A stretch of 49,552 bases of DNA from a bacterium CG_4_9_14_3_um_filter_65_15 (GCA_002790835.1 PFVX01000063.1:1-49552), one strand, 5' to 3'. Counted from the first letter of the stretch, positions 34,786 through 44,289 are shown. Notes: generated from the letters alone by a model not told the origin. Numbers and translations: made by a program.

Positions 34786-35652
34786 ATGATCCCGGCAATC
34801 CTCGACTTCGGACTGACCGACTACTTCACCGCCGAACGCCTTCTGCTTCTGGCCAAGGCCTTTGCCGTGTTCAGCGTGGGTTTGATCCTGGCTCGCGGCA
34901 TCTCGAACCTGATCGTCCGGGTCGTGCGGCGGCGCAGCTCACAACAGAACACCATGGTCATCCAGCGCCTGGTCTTCTACGCCCAGCTCAGTCTTGTCCT
35001 GATGGCGTGCCTGAACATCCTGGGTCTCGAGCTGAGAGTCCTGCTGGGAGCCGCCGGCGTCCTGACCGTCGCCATCGGCTTCGCCTCCCAGACCTCGGCC
35101 TCGAATCTCATCAGCGGCATCTTCCTCATCGTGGAACGGGCCTTCCAGGTCGGCGACATCATCCGGATCGGGGAAATAACCGGCGAGGTGCTGAGCATCG
35201 ATCTGCTGTCCGTCAAGCTGAGGACCTTCGACAACCTGTTGGTGCGCGTTCCCAACGAGGAGATCATCAAGACCAACGTCACCAACCTGACCCATTTCCC
35301 CATTCGGCGTTTCGACCTGCAGCTGGGGGTGGCCTACAAGGAAGACCTCGATCACGTCAAGAAGGTGCTCATGAAGGTGGCCGACGCCAACAACCTGTGC
35401 CTGATCGACCCCAAACCCCTGTTCATCATCAAGGGATTCGGGGCCTCCTCGCAGGACATCCAGTTTTCGACCTGGTCACAAAGGGAAAAGTGGCTGGATA
35501 TGCGCAATTCCATGATCGTCCAGGTCAAGCGGGCCCTGGATGAGGCGGGCATCGAGATTCCCTTCCCCCATATTTCGGTCTACTCGGGCAGCGTGACCGC
35601 ACCCTTCCCGGTCATGATGACCGCCGAAAAGGAAGCGCCCGAGCCTCAATAA
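34786..35652 (+). CDS. MscS-family small-conductance mechanosensitive channel
   Basis: A 288-aa channel with three N-terminal membrane helices; the pore helix is LLGAAGVLTVAIGFASQTSASNLISG and the beta domain starts FQVGDIIRIGEITGEV, with VPNEEIIKTNVTN later. This is a standard compact MscS. It lies directly after the DUF432-like gene in the corA operon. Its stop codon overlaps the stop region of the convergent tamB gene by seven bases. It differs clearly from the other MscS in the window, so the two are not recent copies. Confidence 0.95.
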   Translation: MIPAILDFGLTDYFTAERLLLLAKAFAVFSVGLILARGISNLIVRVVRRRSSQQNTMVIQRLVFYAQLSLVLMACLNILGLELRVLLGAAGVLTVAIGFASQTSASNLISGIFLIVERAFQVGDIIRIGEITGEVLSIDLLSVKLRTFDNLLVRVPNEEIIKTNVTNLTHFPIRRFDLQLGVAYKEDLDHVKKVLMKVADANNLCLIDPKPLFIIKGFGASSQDIQFSTWSQREKWLDMRNSMIVQVKRALDEAGIEIPFPHISVYSGSVTAPFPVMMTAEKEAPEPQ

Positions 35653-38600
35653 CGGCTTTGCCAGCGCAGTTCCAGGCCCGACGCCTCCTCGTGCCCGTAG
35701 GTCGATATCAGCCGCAGCAGCCGATTCAGGGTGTATTCCACCGTCATGTTGTAGGTCCCGCTCCGGACCAGGGACTGCTGATACTTGAGCAGCATCCGGG
35801 GGTTGAGGAACTTGCCGAGAATCAGGGCGTTGCCTCCCCGTCCAGGCCCTACGCGGATCTGGTCGAGACCGATTCTTCCCGACACGCTTTTCTCGATTCC
35901 CTGCGAGCCGAACACCATCACGAGATCCTGGATGTTCTGCATGAGCTGCTGAGTCGGTGTGGCCTGCTCGGTCAGGTTATCCTGTTGTTCGGGGTCCAGC
36001 TCGTTGACGGGGCGGCCGAAGACGAGAACCGCCATGATGTCCGGCGGAAGCATCGCGGGGTCCGACTCCAGGACGATGACCGGATTCAGGGCCGTTCCCG
36101 TGACCTTGATGCGAACGGTCGTCCCCTCCACCTGAGCCACCATCACCACGTCCAGCCGGGGGTCGACCGGGACCTTGCCCTCGAAATTCAACTCGCCCCG
36201 CTCGATATCGAAGACCCGGTTCAGCGCCCGCAGTTCACCGTCCAGCACGTAGATCTGTCCCCGCAGCACCGGGAACGGTTGTCCTGCCTCGTCCCACCCC
36301 CTGCGCACCTTGAAGTCTCCACCGAGTTCGGCCTGGAACCCGTAGCTCGAAACGTGGAAATTCCCGGGAACCAACACCTGGACATCCAGGTCCGGGAGAT
36401 AAGTCGACTGCGGCGATTCCTCGATCTCCGGCCCCGTCCACAGCGGCGGCCCAGCGGCTTGGAGGGAATCCTTCGCTGCGGCCAGTCCGGCATCCCAGAG
36501 AGCGGACGTGCCCGTGACGGAATGAAGGGTCCTCTGCATCTCCGGCAGCCGGTACAGCCCGCTGGATACGGTGATCTTGCCCTCCACCAGGGGGTCGATC
36601 ACCCGGCCGCCGATGCCCAGGCTCCCGTCCACCTCGGCCCGGGAGAGGTTGGGCAGCCCGATCTTCAGGCCCTTCGTGGAGATGATCCCCTTGACCTTGC
36701 GGTTGCCCGGATTGGGGGACGACGCGGTGTCGTCCGCGCCCGTGTCCGCCTCCACGTCGGCCCCCACCGTCACCGTCCCGTCCAGGGTGACTTCTCCCGG
36801 CAGGAACTGGCTCAGGTATCCCAGGGGAAGTTCCTGTTCGGGGATGTGGAGGCCCCCGGCCGACTGGTCCTGTGGCGCCCAGAACCCCGTGATCGAATCG
36901 AATCGCCCCGGCCAGAAGATCGTGCCGTGCAGCAGGTGGGTGTCGCCCACACTCAGGCCGAGCGAGGCCAGAAGGGCCGAGGTGTCCCGGCCGGCCAGGT
37001 GGAATCGGCCGTCCAGCCGCGCCGAAGGTTTTCCGTTCCGGGGAATCAGGCCCAATTCCGCCTGGCCCCGGAAGACCGGCACCGCCCCGCCTCCCGTCGC
37101 GACCTGGCGGGAGAGTTCCATCTCCCCCGCGAGGTCCAGATCGAGGCCTCCTCCGGCGGACCAGAAGGGGGAAGGAAAAACCGTATCCAGCCATTCCTGC
37201 GTCAGGGACAGATCCGCATCCGTCCGGGCGTCCACTCGCCCCTCCTGGGCTGTGAAATCCAGGTTGAACCGACCGAGGTCTCCCAGCATTTCCCAGTCTT
37301 TCAGGGCGAGATCGCTCGGCCGGGGTCCCCGGACCAGCGACATGGGACCGGCCGTGTGCATCGTCTTGCCGGTCGACGAAACGGCGAGGGTATCCAGTTG
37401 GATGGTCCGCAGGCTGTCCCCGACGGTCCGGCCCCGGACCATGCCCTCGGCTTGGGGCGCCCAGGCCATCAGGGCGAAGGCGCCTGCAGCGGACGTCGCG
37501 GGATTCCCGGCCTCTCCTTCCCAGTCCACCCGCAGGGAATCCACATCCACAGGCCCCAGGATCACGCCGCCCCGGAGGATCGTTCGGAGCGTGACTTCAC
37601 CGTGTTCGAACACCAGGTTGGTCCGGAAATCCGGTACCGCGAATTCTCCCGAGACCGCATGGCCCGCGATCCGGGCCCGGCCCCCGAGTTCCGCCCAGGG
37701 TCCCTCGACCCGCACCTCCGCATCGGCCCCCAGGTCAAGATCGGGCCGGACCCGCGCCAGGATTTCCGAATCCAACAAATGCGCCACCCCCTCCAGATCG
37801 ATCCCGGCGGTATCGACGAGGCCGGACGCCGTCACCTCGACCCCGTCCGCGGCGACCGCAAGGGTGTCCAGTCGCAGCGCCTTCAGGGCCGACATCCGGG
37901 GGTCGACTTCGAGGCGGCCGGCCAGCAGCCCCTTGTCCAGCCATGGCGTCCGCCGCAGGTCCAGACGCAGGTCCGCCACCAGGTCGCTCCAGGTTCCCTC
38001 CACCCCGGCGGTCAGGTCGGCGTTGACCCGCTGGAAGTCTCCGCTCGGGAAGTCCGCGGGCAGATCCCCGGCCCTGTCCGCCAGCCCGGGCAGCCCCCAG
38101 ACCGAATCGATATCGCAGGCGGCCACGAGAGATCCGGACATCCGCGGAGAGGAATCCGGCCCCTCCACGGCGCCGACCAGCCGCAGGTGGCCATCCACCT
38201 TCCCGGACAGGGAAGGCATGAAGAGCAAAGGCAATTCGAAATCCGCCAGGTCTGCGGCGAAGTTCCCCCGGATCATCCCGGCGTCCCAGGTTCCCCCAGC
38301 GGACAGGTTCGCCCGGCGCCACCGGAGATTCAGGGTGTCCAGACGCGCCGACCGCACGCCCGCCGGGGGATCCGTCCCCACCTGGAGCGATCCGGCCAGA
38401 TGGCCGACCCCGACGTCGTCCGTGGGGTCGAGGTCCAGAATCCCGTCCACCCGCATTTCCTGCGCCGTGCCGGCCGCTCGCACCTTGAGCCGTCCACCGA
38501 GGGAGCGGAACTCCGTGCCGGGCACCGGCTGCCTCATCCCGGCCGGGACCTCCGCCTGAAAGCGGATCGTGGCCTGCGCGTCGGCCGTTCCCCCCTGCAG

Positions 38601-39419
38601 GCTGCCCGCTGCGGCCAGATCCAGGGGACCGGCCCGGAGGATCAGGCTGTCCCGGGTGAAAACGAAGCGGGGCAAGAGGGCGGACAGGGAATCGAGGCGC
38701 ACGGTGCGGGTAGCGGGTTCATAGGCTCCCGCACCCTGAAGCGTTTCCAGCTCGAGGGACCAGACCGGGGGCGAGAAGGATTCCACGCGGCCCCGCATCC
38801 TTGTGATCACCGCGCTGGGCGCGGCGCCGGGTAGCAGGTCGGCACCGGCCTCGAAATCCCAGCCGTCGATCCGGGCGTTTCCCGGCAGGACCAGGCGTTC
38901 GGCGTGGACGGTCAGACGGTGGATTTTCAGCGCAGGCGCGCCCGGCAGACCGCCCGGCCTCAGGAAGGGGGTCTTCGCGGGGCGGGACGGCTCCCGGGTG
39001 CCGGAATCCGGAACCGCAAGGGCCGTCATGGTCCCGGGAATATCCCAACGTCGGATCCGGATCCGGGACTCTTCGATCTCCAGGTCGTGATGCCAGAGGG
39101 CCACGAGGTCGAACCGGCAGGAAAGGGAGTCCACCACGGCCAGAGTGTCCGTGCGGGCCGGGTTTTCCCGTTGCACGGTCCAGACCAGGTTCCGGCCCTC
39201 GAGCCGGTCCGGGTCCGGCCAGGACCATGTCCCCGTCACTTCCCCGGGGAATGCCTCCAAGGCCTTCCCTGTGGCAGCCTCCAGGATCCGGCCGCGGACA
39301 CCGGGCAGCAACAGACTGCCGGCCACAACCAGGAAGACCAGGGCAAGCGCCGCGACCAGACGCCCTGTCCACCTGAGCCCGGTTCCCGCCAGGATCCTCA
39401 TGCCTTGCCGGTTTACCAT
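35646..39419 (-). CDS. tamB: TamB-like translocation and assembly module protein
   Basis: A 1,257-aa protein with one N-terminal membrane anchor (LVAALALVFLVVAGSLLLPG) and a very long repetitive beta region, ending in the conserved TamB C-terminal domain (VYVLDGELRALNRVFDIERGELNF, then MAVLVFGRPVNELD and GRIGLDQIRVGPG). TamB bridges the periplasm and acts with TamA in outer-membrane protein insertion and in lipid transfer. The start at 39419 overlaps the TamA stop by seven bases (ATGGTAA); a second candidate ATG lies at 39401. Length is like that of E. coli TamB. Middle repeats are rich in DLDLxxxG patterns, as expected for the beta-taco fold. Confidence 0.92.
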   Translation of the reverse strand: MVNRQGMRILAGTGLRWTGRLVAALALVFLVVAGSLLLPGVRGRILEAATGKALEAFPGEVTGTWSWPDPDRLEGRNLVWTVQRENPARTDTLAVVDSLSCRFDLVALWHHDLEIEESRIRIRRWDIPGTMTALAVPDSGTREPSRPAKTPFLRPGGLPGAPALKIHRLTVHAERLVLPGNARIDGWDFEAGADLLPGAAPSAVITRMRGRVESFSPPVWSLELETLQGAGAYEPATRTVRLDSLSALLPRFVFTRDSLILRAGPLDLAAAGSLQGGTADAQATIRFQAEVPAGMRQPVPGTEFRSLGGRLKVRAAGTAQEMRVDGILDLDPTDDVGVGHLAGSLQVGTDPPAGVRSARLDTLNLRWRRANLSAGGTWDAGMIRGNFAADLADFELPLLFMPSLSGKVDGHLRLVGAVEGPDSSPRMSGSLVAACDIDSVWGLPGLADRAGDLPADFPSGDFQRVNADLTAGVEGTWSDLVADLRLDLRRTPWLDKGLLAGRLEVDPRMSALKALRLDTLAVAADGVEVTASGLVDTAGIDLEGVAHLLDSEILARVRPDLDLGADAEVRVEGPWAELGGRARIAGHAVSGEFAVPDFRTNLVFEHGEVTLRTILRGGVILGPVDVDSLRVDWEGEAGNPATSAAGAFALMAWAPQAEGMVRGRTVGDSLRTIQLDTLAVSSTGKTMHTAGPMSLVRGPRPSDLALKDWEMLGDLGRFNLDFTAQEGRVDARTDADLSLTQEWLDTVFPSPFWSAGGGLDLDLAGEMELSRQVATGGGAVPVFRGQAELGLIPRNGKPSARLDGRFHLAGRDTSALLASLGLSVGDTHLLHGTIFWPGRFDSITGFWAPQDQSAGGLHIPEQELPLGYLSQFLPGEVTLDGTVTVGADVEADTGADDTASSPNPGNRKVKGIISTKGLKIGLPNLSRAEVDGSLGIGGRVIDPLVEGKITVSSGLYRLPEMQRTLHSVTGTSALWDAGLAAAKDSLQAAGPPLWTGPEIEESPQSTYLPDLDVQVLVPGNFHVSSYGFQAELGGDFKVRRGWDEAGQPFPVLRGQIYVLDGELRALNRVFDIERGELNFEGKVPVDPRLDVVMVAQVEGTTVRIKVTGTALNPVIVLESDPAMLPPDIMAVLVFGRPVNELDPEQQDNLTEQATPTQQLMQNIQDLVMVFGSQGIEKSVSGRIGLDQIRVGPGRGGNALILGKFLNPRMLLKYQQSLVRSGTYNMTVEYTLNRLLRLISTYGHEEASGLELRWQSRY

Positions 39420-41320
39420 GGATAGCCCACCCCGAAATGCCACAGGTTCTTCGGCTCCCCGGGTATGACCTCGCCCAGGTTCTGGGCGTAGGCCGCCCGC
39501 AGGGGGCCCAGGGGCGTGTGAACATCGAGCCCGAATCCTACCGCCGTTCGCACGTCGCCCGGGCTGATGTCTCCGGGCTTTCGCCAGACCTGACCCGCAT
39601 CGACAAACAGGACCAGGTCCACGATCCGGTACGCCGGAATGCGGGCCTCGGTCCCCGCCAGAATCACCGCGTTCCCACCCAGAGGCAGGCCGGCCTCGTC
39701 GCGTGGTCCCAGTTCCCGCCGCCCGTACCCGCGCATGGTGCTGTACCCCCCCGCGTAGAATCGCCGGTTGGACAGCAGGACCTCCGCGCTCCCCAGGGGC
39801 GCGGCCAACCCCAACCGCACGCGCGAGGCCAGCACACCCCAGTCGTCCATGGACCGGTACAGGGAAAGATCGGCCTGCGCGGAGAGGTAGGGATACCCCA
39901 CGAAGCCCAGGGGCGGCGATCCGGTGGCCGCCAGCTTGGCAAAACCGCCGGACCGTGGATTGAGGGGGTTGTCCGCCCAGTCCCAGGAACGGTCGGCCCA
40001 GAGTTCCAGCAGCCGGCTATCCTGATCCCCGGCGCCCTCGTCCTCGCTGCTGAACGAGGTCAGCACGATACTCGAAAGGGACACTCCCGTATGGGCCATG
40101 TCCCGGCCCCGCGGCCGCAGGCTGCGGATCAGGTCCACTCGCCATTCCCGGGACTCGAAGCTGTCCTCCTTCTCCGTGATCCACTCCACCCCCGCGCGCG
40201 TCAGGGCCCGCGGCGATAGCCAGCCGATCCAGGTCAATCCGCCCCCCGCTTTCCAGAGGTGTTCCGCCGCCGCGCCATGGACCTCCAGGCCCCGGCCGCC
40301 GCCCAGCAGATTGCGGTGGTTCCAGCCGGTGCGGACCATCCAGGGATTGTCGGACCACGTTCCGACGCTCGCGTCGATCGAGCGCATCCGGGCGTTCTCC
40401 AGCTCCACCACCACCTTCACCTTACCTGGGGCGATCGAGTCGGGCGTGACCGTGACCTGCCGGAAAAGCCGTGAAGCCCTCAATTCGAAGGTTGCGTCCT
40501 CGAGCCGGCCGGCGGAATACCGCTCGCCGGGGGCGATGTTCACCAGCCGCCGCACCAGCGGCACCAGATCCGGACTGCATCCGCTGACCACCACCTCGCT
40601 GATGTCCGAGGGGATGCCGGGCGTGACCGTGAACGTGATCACCGCCCGCCCCAGGCTGTCCGGCGTCACGTCCGCGGCCACGCGGGCCTGGGCGAAGCCC
40701 CGGTTGCGCAGAAGGCGCAGGAGTTTCGCACGGGATTGCTCCAGCATGGGATCCAGGAAGCGCGTGCCCGGCAGGGGCAAGATTCCGGCGGAGGGAGCCG
40801 GCCTGGCCGGACCCGCCGGCCAACCCCTGAGGTTCACCGAATCGACGAGGACCGGGGGACCGGCTTCGATTCTCAGGACCAGGGAGAGACGTCGCTCCCG
40901 GAGCCGCAGGTCGGATTCCGGGAAGACCTCCGCGTCCGGATAGCCCTCGCGGGCCAGGTAGAGCCTGATCCTCGCCATGTCGTCGCGAAGCAGGCCCGAG
41001 CGGAACAGGGGCCGTTCCCTGCCGCGGAACAGGCGCCGTTTCCCGGTCAGCGCCAGTCCGTCCTTCAATCGGCCGTCGATACCGGGGGGCACCCCCTCCA
41101 GCCGGAATCCCGCGAGCTCCCAACCGTCATACCGGTCCCATCGCTGTTCCAAGGGTGTCTTGGCGAACGAAGGTCCTGCTCCCAGGGAACACAAAAGCAC
41201 CCCCGAGAGGCCCATGGCGACTGTGGCCGCCAGGAAAACCGCTCGGGGGTACTTGGTCAGAATAATCTTGGGCGGCACCAGCCTGTGAGGCCTCGGTGTG
41301 ATGTTATTCGCCTGCCGCAT
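39413..41320 (-). CDS. tamA: TamA/BamA-family outer membrane protein (Omp85)
   Basis: A 635-aa outer-membrane protein: signal-anchor region (about 22-53), POTRA domains (about 60-290, e.g. GFRLEGVPPG, VDSVNLRGWPAG, ISEVVVSGCSPDLV) and a C-terminal barrel (about 300-635) with GGYSTMRGYGRRELG, the conserved Omp85 (V/I)RG(F/Y) motif, and GVGYPW as the last strand. The ATG at 41320 follows an AGGCGG site. Direct coupling to tamB identifies it as the TamA partner rather than BamA. The mscL gene lies 34 bases upstream on the same strand. Confidence 0.92.
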   Translation of the reverse strand: MRQANNITPRPHRLVPPKIILTKYPRAVFLAATVAMGLSGVLLCSLGAGPSFAKTPLEQRWDRYDGWELAGFRLEGVPPGIDGRLKDGLALTGKRRLFRGRERPLFRSGLLRDDMARIRLYLAREGYPDAEVFPESDLRLRERRLSLVLRIEAGPPVLVDSVNLRGWPAGPARPAPSAGILPLPGTRFLDPMLEQSRAKLLRLLRNRGFAQARVAADVTPDSLGRAVITFTVTPGIPSDISEVVVSGCSPDLVPLVRRLVNIAPGERYSAGRLEDATFELRASRLFRQVTVTPDSIAPGKVKVVVELENARMRSIDASVGTWSDNPWMVRTGWNHRNLLGGGRGLEVHGAAAEHLWKAGGGLTWIGWLSPRALTRAGVEWITEKEDSFESREWRVDLIRSLRPRGRDMAHTGVSLSSIVLTSFSSEDEGAGDQDSRLLELWADRSWDWADNPLNPRSGGFAKLAATGSPPLGFVGYPYLSAQADLSLYRSMDDWGVLASRVRLGLAAPLGSAEVLLSNRRFYAGGYSTMRGYGRRELGPRDEAGLPLGGNAVILAGTEARIPAYRIVDLVLFVDAGQVWRKPGDISPGDVRTAVGFGLDVHTPLGPLRAAYAQNLGEVIPGEPKNLWHFGVGYPW

Positions 41321-41354
41321 CGAAACCGCCTGCCCTTACCGAAATATTCGACCC

Positions 41355-41810
41355 CTACGCCAGGTCGGACGTGCAGAATGCGCACCGCGTCGCCTCGAGG
41401 GCCACCTCGCTCAAGCACTTGGGGCACTTCTTGGTCGTCGGAGCCGCTGCGGGCGCGGGATCTTCCTTCTTCTTGGCGGCGTTCATGGCCTTGATCACCA
41501 TGAAGATCGCGAAGGCCACGATGAGGAAGCTGATGACGGTGTTGATGAACACGCCGTAATTCAGGGTCACCGCACCGGCGGTCTGGGCGTCGGCGAGCGT
41601 CGCGAAGGACGTGGCGCCCTCGGCTCCGGCCTTCAGGACGACGAACAGGTTGCTGAAATCCACCCCACCCAGCAGAAGCCCGATGGGCGGCATGATCACG
41701 TCGGCCACCAGCGACTTGATGATGGTACCGAACGCGGCGCCGATGACGATACCGACGGCCATATCCACCACGTTGCCGCGCATGGCGAATTCCTTGAATT
41801 CCTTGAACAT
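41355..41810 (-). CDS. mscL: Large-conductance mechanosensitive channel with C-terminal zinc ribbon
   Basis: A 151-aa MscL. The N-terminal helix and TM1 read [30 protein letters not shown]2 is [18 protein letters not shown]. After the usual charged linker an extension carries CPKC...CAFC, a zinc-ribbon pattern seen in a subset of MscL proteins. The ATG at 41810 is chosen because MFKEFKEF is the canonical MscL start and AGGGGAC precedes it; the frame open further upstream is leader sequence. A hairpin and a promoter-like element lie upstream. It probably heads the mscL-tamA-tamB transcript. Confidence 0.96.
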   Translation of the reverse strand: MFKEFKEFAMRGNVVDMAVGIVIGAAFGTIIKSLVADVIMPPIGLLLGGVDFSNLFVVLKAGAEGATSFATLADAQTAGAVTLNYGVFINTVISFLIVAFAIFMVIKAMNAAKKKEDPAPAAAPTTKKCPKCLSEVALEATRCAFCTSDLA

Positions 41811-41828
41811 GGAGTCCCCTTTTTGTCC

Positions 41829-41847
41829 GGGAACGTTTTGCGTTCCC
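41829..41847 (-). repeat. Hairpin in the mscL 5' leader
   Basis: GGGAACG (41829-41835) and CGTTCCC (41841-41847) form a perfect 7-bp stem with a five-base loop, 19 bases before the mscL start codon and just before its ribosome site. It has no T-run, so it is more likely an mRNA-stabilising or translation-affecting stem than a terminator. Confidence 0.45.
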
Positions 41848-41889
41848 TCCCCTGGATACACGATGCCACTTGTTCCGGTGGAAGACTCC

Positions 41890-41917
41890 ATGATCCCTGG
41901 TATTTGGAGAATGTCAA
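41890..41917 (-). promoter_or_regulatory. Candidate mscL promoter
   Basis: On the minus strand a perfect TTGACA (41912-41917) is followed after 16 bases by GATCAT (41890-41895, four of six matches to the -10 consensus), about 80 bases before the mscL start. The perfect -35 is notable in this GC-rich genome. Confidence 0.5.
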
Positions 41918-42022
41918 GAATGACGGATATCCCCAGCCTGCGGCACGAGCCCCACATTCCCCTTGTGGTGACCGGGAGCCGAGGCGTTACATTGTGCCGG
42001 ACTTCAACCCGAAAGGTACAAC

Positions 42023-42829
42023 GTGGCAGGCAACCCCATCTTCCAGCGCCTGGATCTCTTGACCGGGCCCGCCGCCGTGGCGATCCTGCAGCGCAGCCGC
42101 GTGGCCGTGTTCGGCCTCGGTGGCGTGGGCAGCTGGGCCGCCGAGGCCCTGGTGCGCTCGGGCGTCGGCGATATGACCCTGGTTGACAACGACGTCATCT
42201 GCATCACCAACGTGAATCGTCAACTCCAGGCCACCACCCGCAACGTGGGCAAGGCCAAGGCCACGGAGCTGGCCGACCGCCTGGCCGACCTCAATCCGCG
42301 CTGCCGCCTGAACCCGGTCCAGAAGGTCTACGAACCGGATACCGCGGACTCCTTCGATCTGGGCGGCTTCGACTACGTCCTGGACTGCATCGACAGCATC
42401 AGCAACAAGATCGACCTGATCCTGCGCGCCCACGCCGCGGGCGCCACCCTGTTCGCCTCCATGGGCGCCGCCGGCAAGCTGGACCCCACCCGGATCAAGG
42501 TGGCTTCGATCTGGGATACCCAGGGGTGCCCCTTGGCGCGCATCGTGCGCCGCGGGCTGCGGGAGCGGGGGTTCGCCGGGGATTTCCCGGCCGTCTACTC
42601 GCCGGAGGTGATCCCACCGGCCGCGAGCACCAACGTGGCCTGCGGCACCCACAAGTGCTTCTGCCCCGAGTTCACCCCCACCGGCGGCGGCGAACACAAG
42701 GACTGGTGCGCCACCAAGAAGATCATCAACGGCTCGGCCGTGCACATCACCGCGACTTTCGGTATGTTCCTGGCCGGCCTCGTGCTCCAGGACGCCCGCG
42801 AACGCGCGGCCGGCCTCCCCATCGCGTGA
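42023..42829 (+). CDS. tcdA: tRNA threonylcarbamoyladenosine dehydratase
   Basis: A 268-aa E1-like enzyme that uses ATP to cyclise t6A at position 37 of tRNAs to ct6A. The nucleotide-binding loop is [19 protein letters not shown] (about 29-47), followed by [15 protein letters not shown], then DSISNKIDL and [15 protein letters not shown], the normal TcdA/CsdL order. A Cys-rich stretch ([11 protein letters not shown]) is an insertion relative to the compact forms I know. The start is GTG at 42023 with AAAGGT upstream. It is divergent from mscL and 18 bases before a small membrane protein gene. Confidence 0.92.
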   Translation: MAGNPIFQRLDLLTGPAAVAILQRSRVAVFGLGGVGSWAAEALVRSGVGDMTLVDNDVICITNVNRQLQATTRNVGKAKATELADRLADLNPRCRLNPVQKVYEPDTADSFDLGGFDYVLDCIDSISNKIDLILRAHAAGATLFASMGAAGKLDPTRIKVASIWDTQGCPLARIVRRGLRERGFAGDFPAVYSPEVIPPAASTNVACGTHKCFCPEFTPTGGGEHKDWCATKKIINGSAVHITATFGMFLAGLVLQDARERAAGLPIA

Positions 42830-42847
42830 CCCCGACAGGAGATCGTC

Positions 42848-43396
42848 ATGAATCCCTCCACCGAGAACACCGCCCTGCCCGACGGCTATGCCGCCACCAT
42901 GCGCACCCTGATCCGCTACGCCATCGTCATGGCCTTCGTCGGCCTGCTGGTCGGGGTCGCCTTCCAGGAGTCCGCCAAGAAGCTGCCCTTCAGCGAAGCC
43001 GGGGCGGGGCTCCACCTCGAGGCGATGCTTCCGCTGGCCCTGGTGCACGGCCACGTGTTCACTCTGGGCGTGCTGTTTCCCCTGGCCCTGGCCGGGGCCC
43101 TGGTCCTGGGTCTCAAGAGCGGCGGCCGGACCGTGGGCCCGCGCACCCAGGCATGGCTGACGCGGGGATTCCTGCCTTTTGCGGCCCTCACCGTCGCCCT
43201 GCAACTCTTCAAGGGCTACGCCATCCTGCTGGCAGTTCGCCACGGGAACCACGACATGGCCGCGGTGGACGCCGCCTTCATGGGTGGATCCCAAGCGCTG
43301 CGTGCTGCCGTCTACGGGGTCTTCCACACCGGCATGGGCGTCACCCTCGGCGTGTTCCTGGTGGGGTTGTGGCGGAGCCTGGCCAAGCGGGGTTGA
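42848..43396 (+). CDS. Four-helix membrane protein, DUF2871-like
   Basis: A 182-aa protein with four hydrophobic segments (near 25-42, 62-88, 105-125 and 155-175). The segment LVHGHVFTLGVLFPLAL in the second helix and FHTGMGVTLG in the fourth resemble DUF2871 and heme-copper-like histidine-bearing membrane proteins; His positions inside helices could bind a metal or heme, which is speculation. AGGAG precedes the ATG. It follows tcdA by 18 bases. It ends 5 bases before the convergent methyltransferase stop. Confidence 0.65.
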   Translation: MNPSTENTALPDGYAATMRTLIRYAIVMAFVGLLVGVAFQESAKKLPFSEAGAGLHLEAMLPLALVHGHVFTLGVLFPLALAGALVLGLKSGGRTVGPRTQAWLTRGFLPFAALTVALQLFKGYAILLAVRHGNHDMAAVDAAFMGGSQALRAAVYGVFHTGMGVTLGVFLVGLWRSLAKRG

Positions 43397-43401
43397 TCCC
43401 T

Positions 43402-44289
43402 TCAGCCCAGCGGGAAATGCACCAGCATGGCCGCCGGCAACCCGGGGTGGGTCATGAGGTCGGGATCCACGGCGTTGAGATAGCCGTTGATGCGATCCAG
43501 GTCGGCGGCACGACCGGCCAGGTGCGCGTAGTGACTCACCAGGGTGCCCAAAAACGCCGTGGGCATGGCCCCGTTGGGGCTGATGGTGAAGGTCAGCCCA
43601 CGGGCGGCGGCGTATTCCTCGATGACCGTCGTCTCCGGCAGCCCGCAGGCCAGATGTTCCCGGGCCCATCCGGCGTTAGTCAGGTCGATCACCGCCCGCA
43701 ACCTCTCCTCGTAACGGCCTCCGGGAATCCGGAAGGGGTTCAGCAACACCAGATGGCGCCGCGCCCGTTCACGCAGGGCATCCAGGAAACCGAATCGATC
43801 CTCAGGCTGCACGTGCTCCAGCACGTGGCACGCACACACGACATCCACACTCTCGGGCGAAAAGGGGAGCGCCTCTCCCCGCAAGCCGTTGGTCGCCGGT
43901 TCGGCCAGGCGGTAACTTGCCCGGGGCAGGTGCTGGGCCAGCAGACCGTCTCCTCCCCCCACGTCCAGAAGCTCAAAATCCTCGGAGCTGCAAATGCCGC
44001 GCAGGAAAGCGGCCAGGGTCGTCATGCGGTAGTGTCGGTTGTGATCCATCGCAGCCAGGGTGTCGCCCGTCATCCGGGTTCCGGCAAGCTTACGTTCCAG
44101 CTCGGAGCCCGCCCCACCCAGCGCGGCCGCCGTCCGGTAGCATGCCGCCGCCGGAACGTGCCGACCCCCCTCGAACCAGGCGTCACCCAGCCGCTCGTGG
44201 TTCTCCGGCGCAAGGGGTGCGCCCGCGACGGCCGTCATCGCCGCCCAAAATGAAGGTGCCGACCGAGGATCCACGAATTCCCCGTTCAA
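43402..44289 (-). CDS. Class I SAM-dependent methyltransferase
   Basis: A 295-aa protein with a TPR-like helical N-terminus (about 25-70) and a Rossmann methyltransferase domain: motif I LLDVGGGDGLLAQHL (about 105-119), acidic YRLAEPATN, motif post-II LPFSPESVDVVCACHVLEHV. The substrate is unknown. The ATG overlaps the stop of the HDOD gene by four bases (ATGA), so both are translated together. Confidence 0.85.
   Translation of the reverse strand: MNGEFVDPRSAPSFWAAMTAVAGAPLAPENHERLGDAWFEGGRHVPAAACYRTAAALGGAGSELERKLAGTRMTGDTLAAMDHNRHYRMTTLAAFLRGICSSEDFELLDVGGGDGLLAQHLPRASYRLAEPATNGLRGEALPFSPESVDVVCACHVLEHVQPEDRFGFLDALRERARRHLVLLNPFRIPGGRYEERLRAVIDLTNAGWAREHLACGLPETTVIEEYAAARGLTFTISPNGAMPTAFLGTLVSHYAHLAGRAADLDRINGYLNAVDPDLMTHPGLPAAMLVHFPLG

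Noticed and set aside
35658-38834. Very long open frame (about 1,058 codons) on the plus strand opposite tamB
   Set aside because: It is a shadow of the GC-rich tamB gene: the product is rich in Arg, Gly, Pro, His and Gln with no domain, and the opposite frame has clear TamB motifs.
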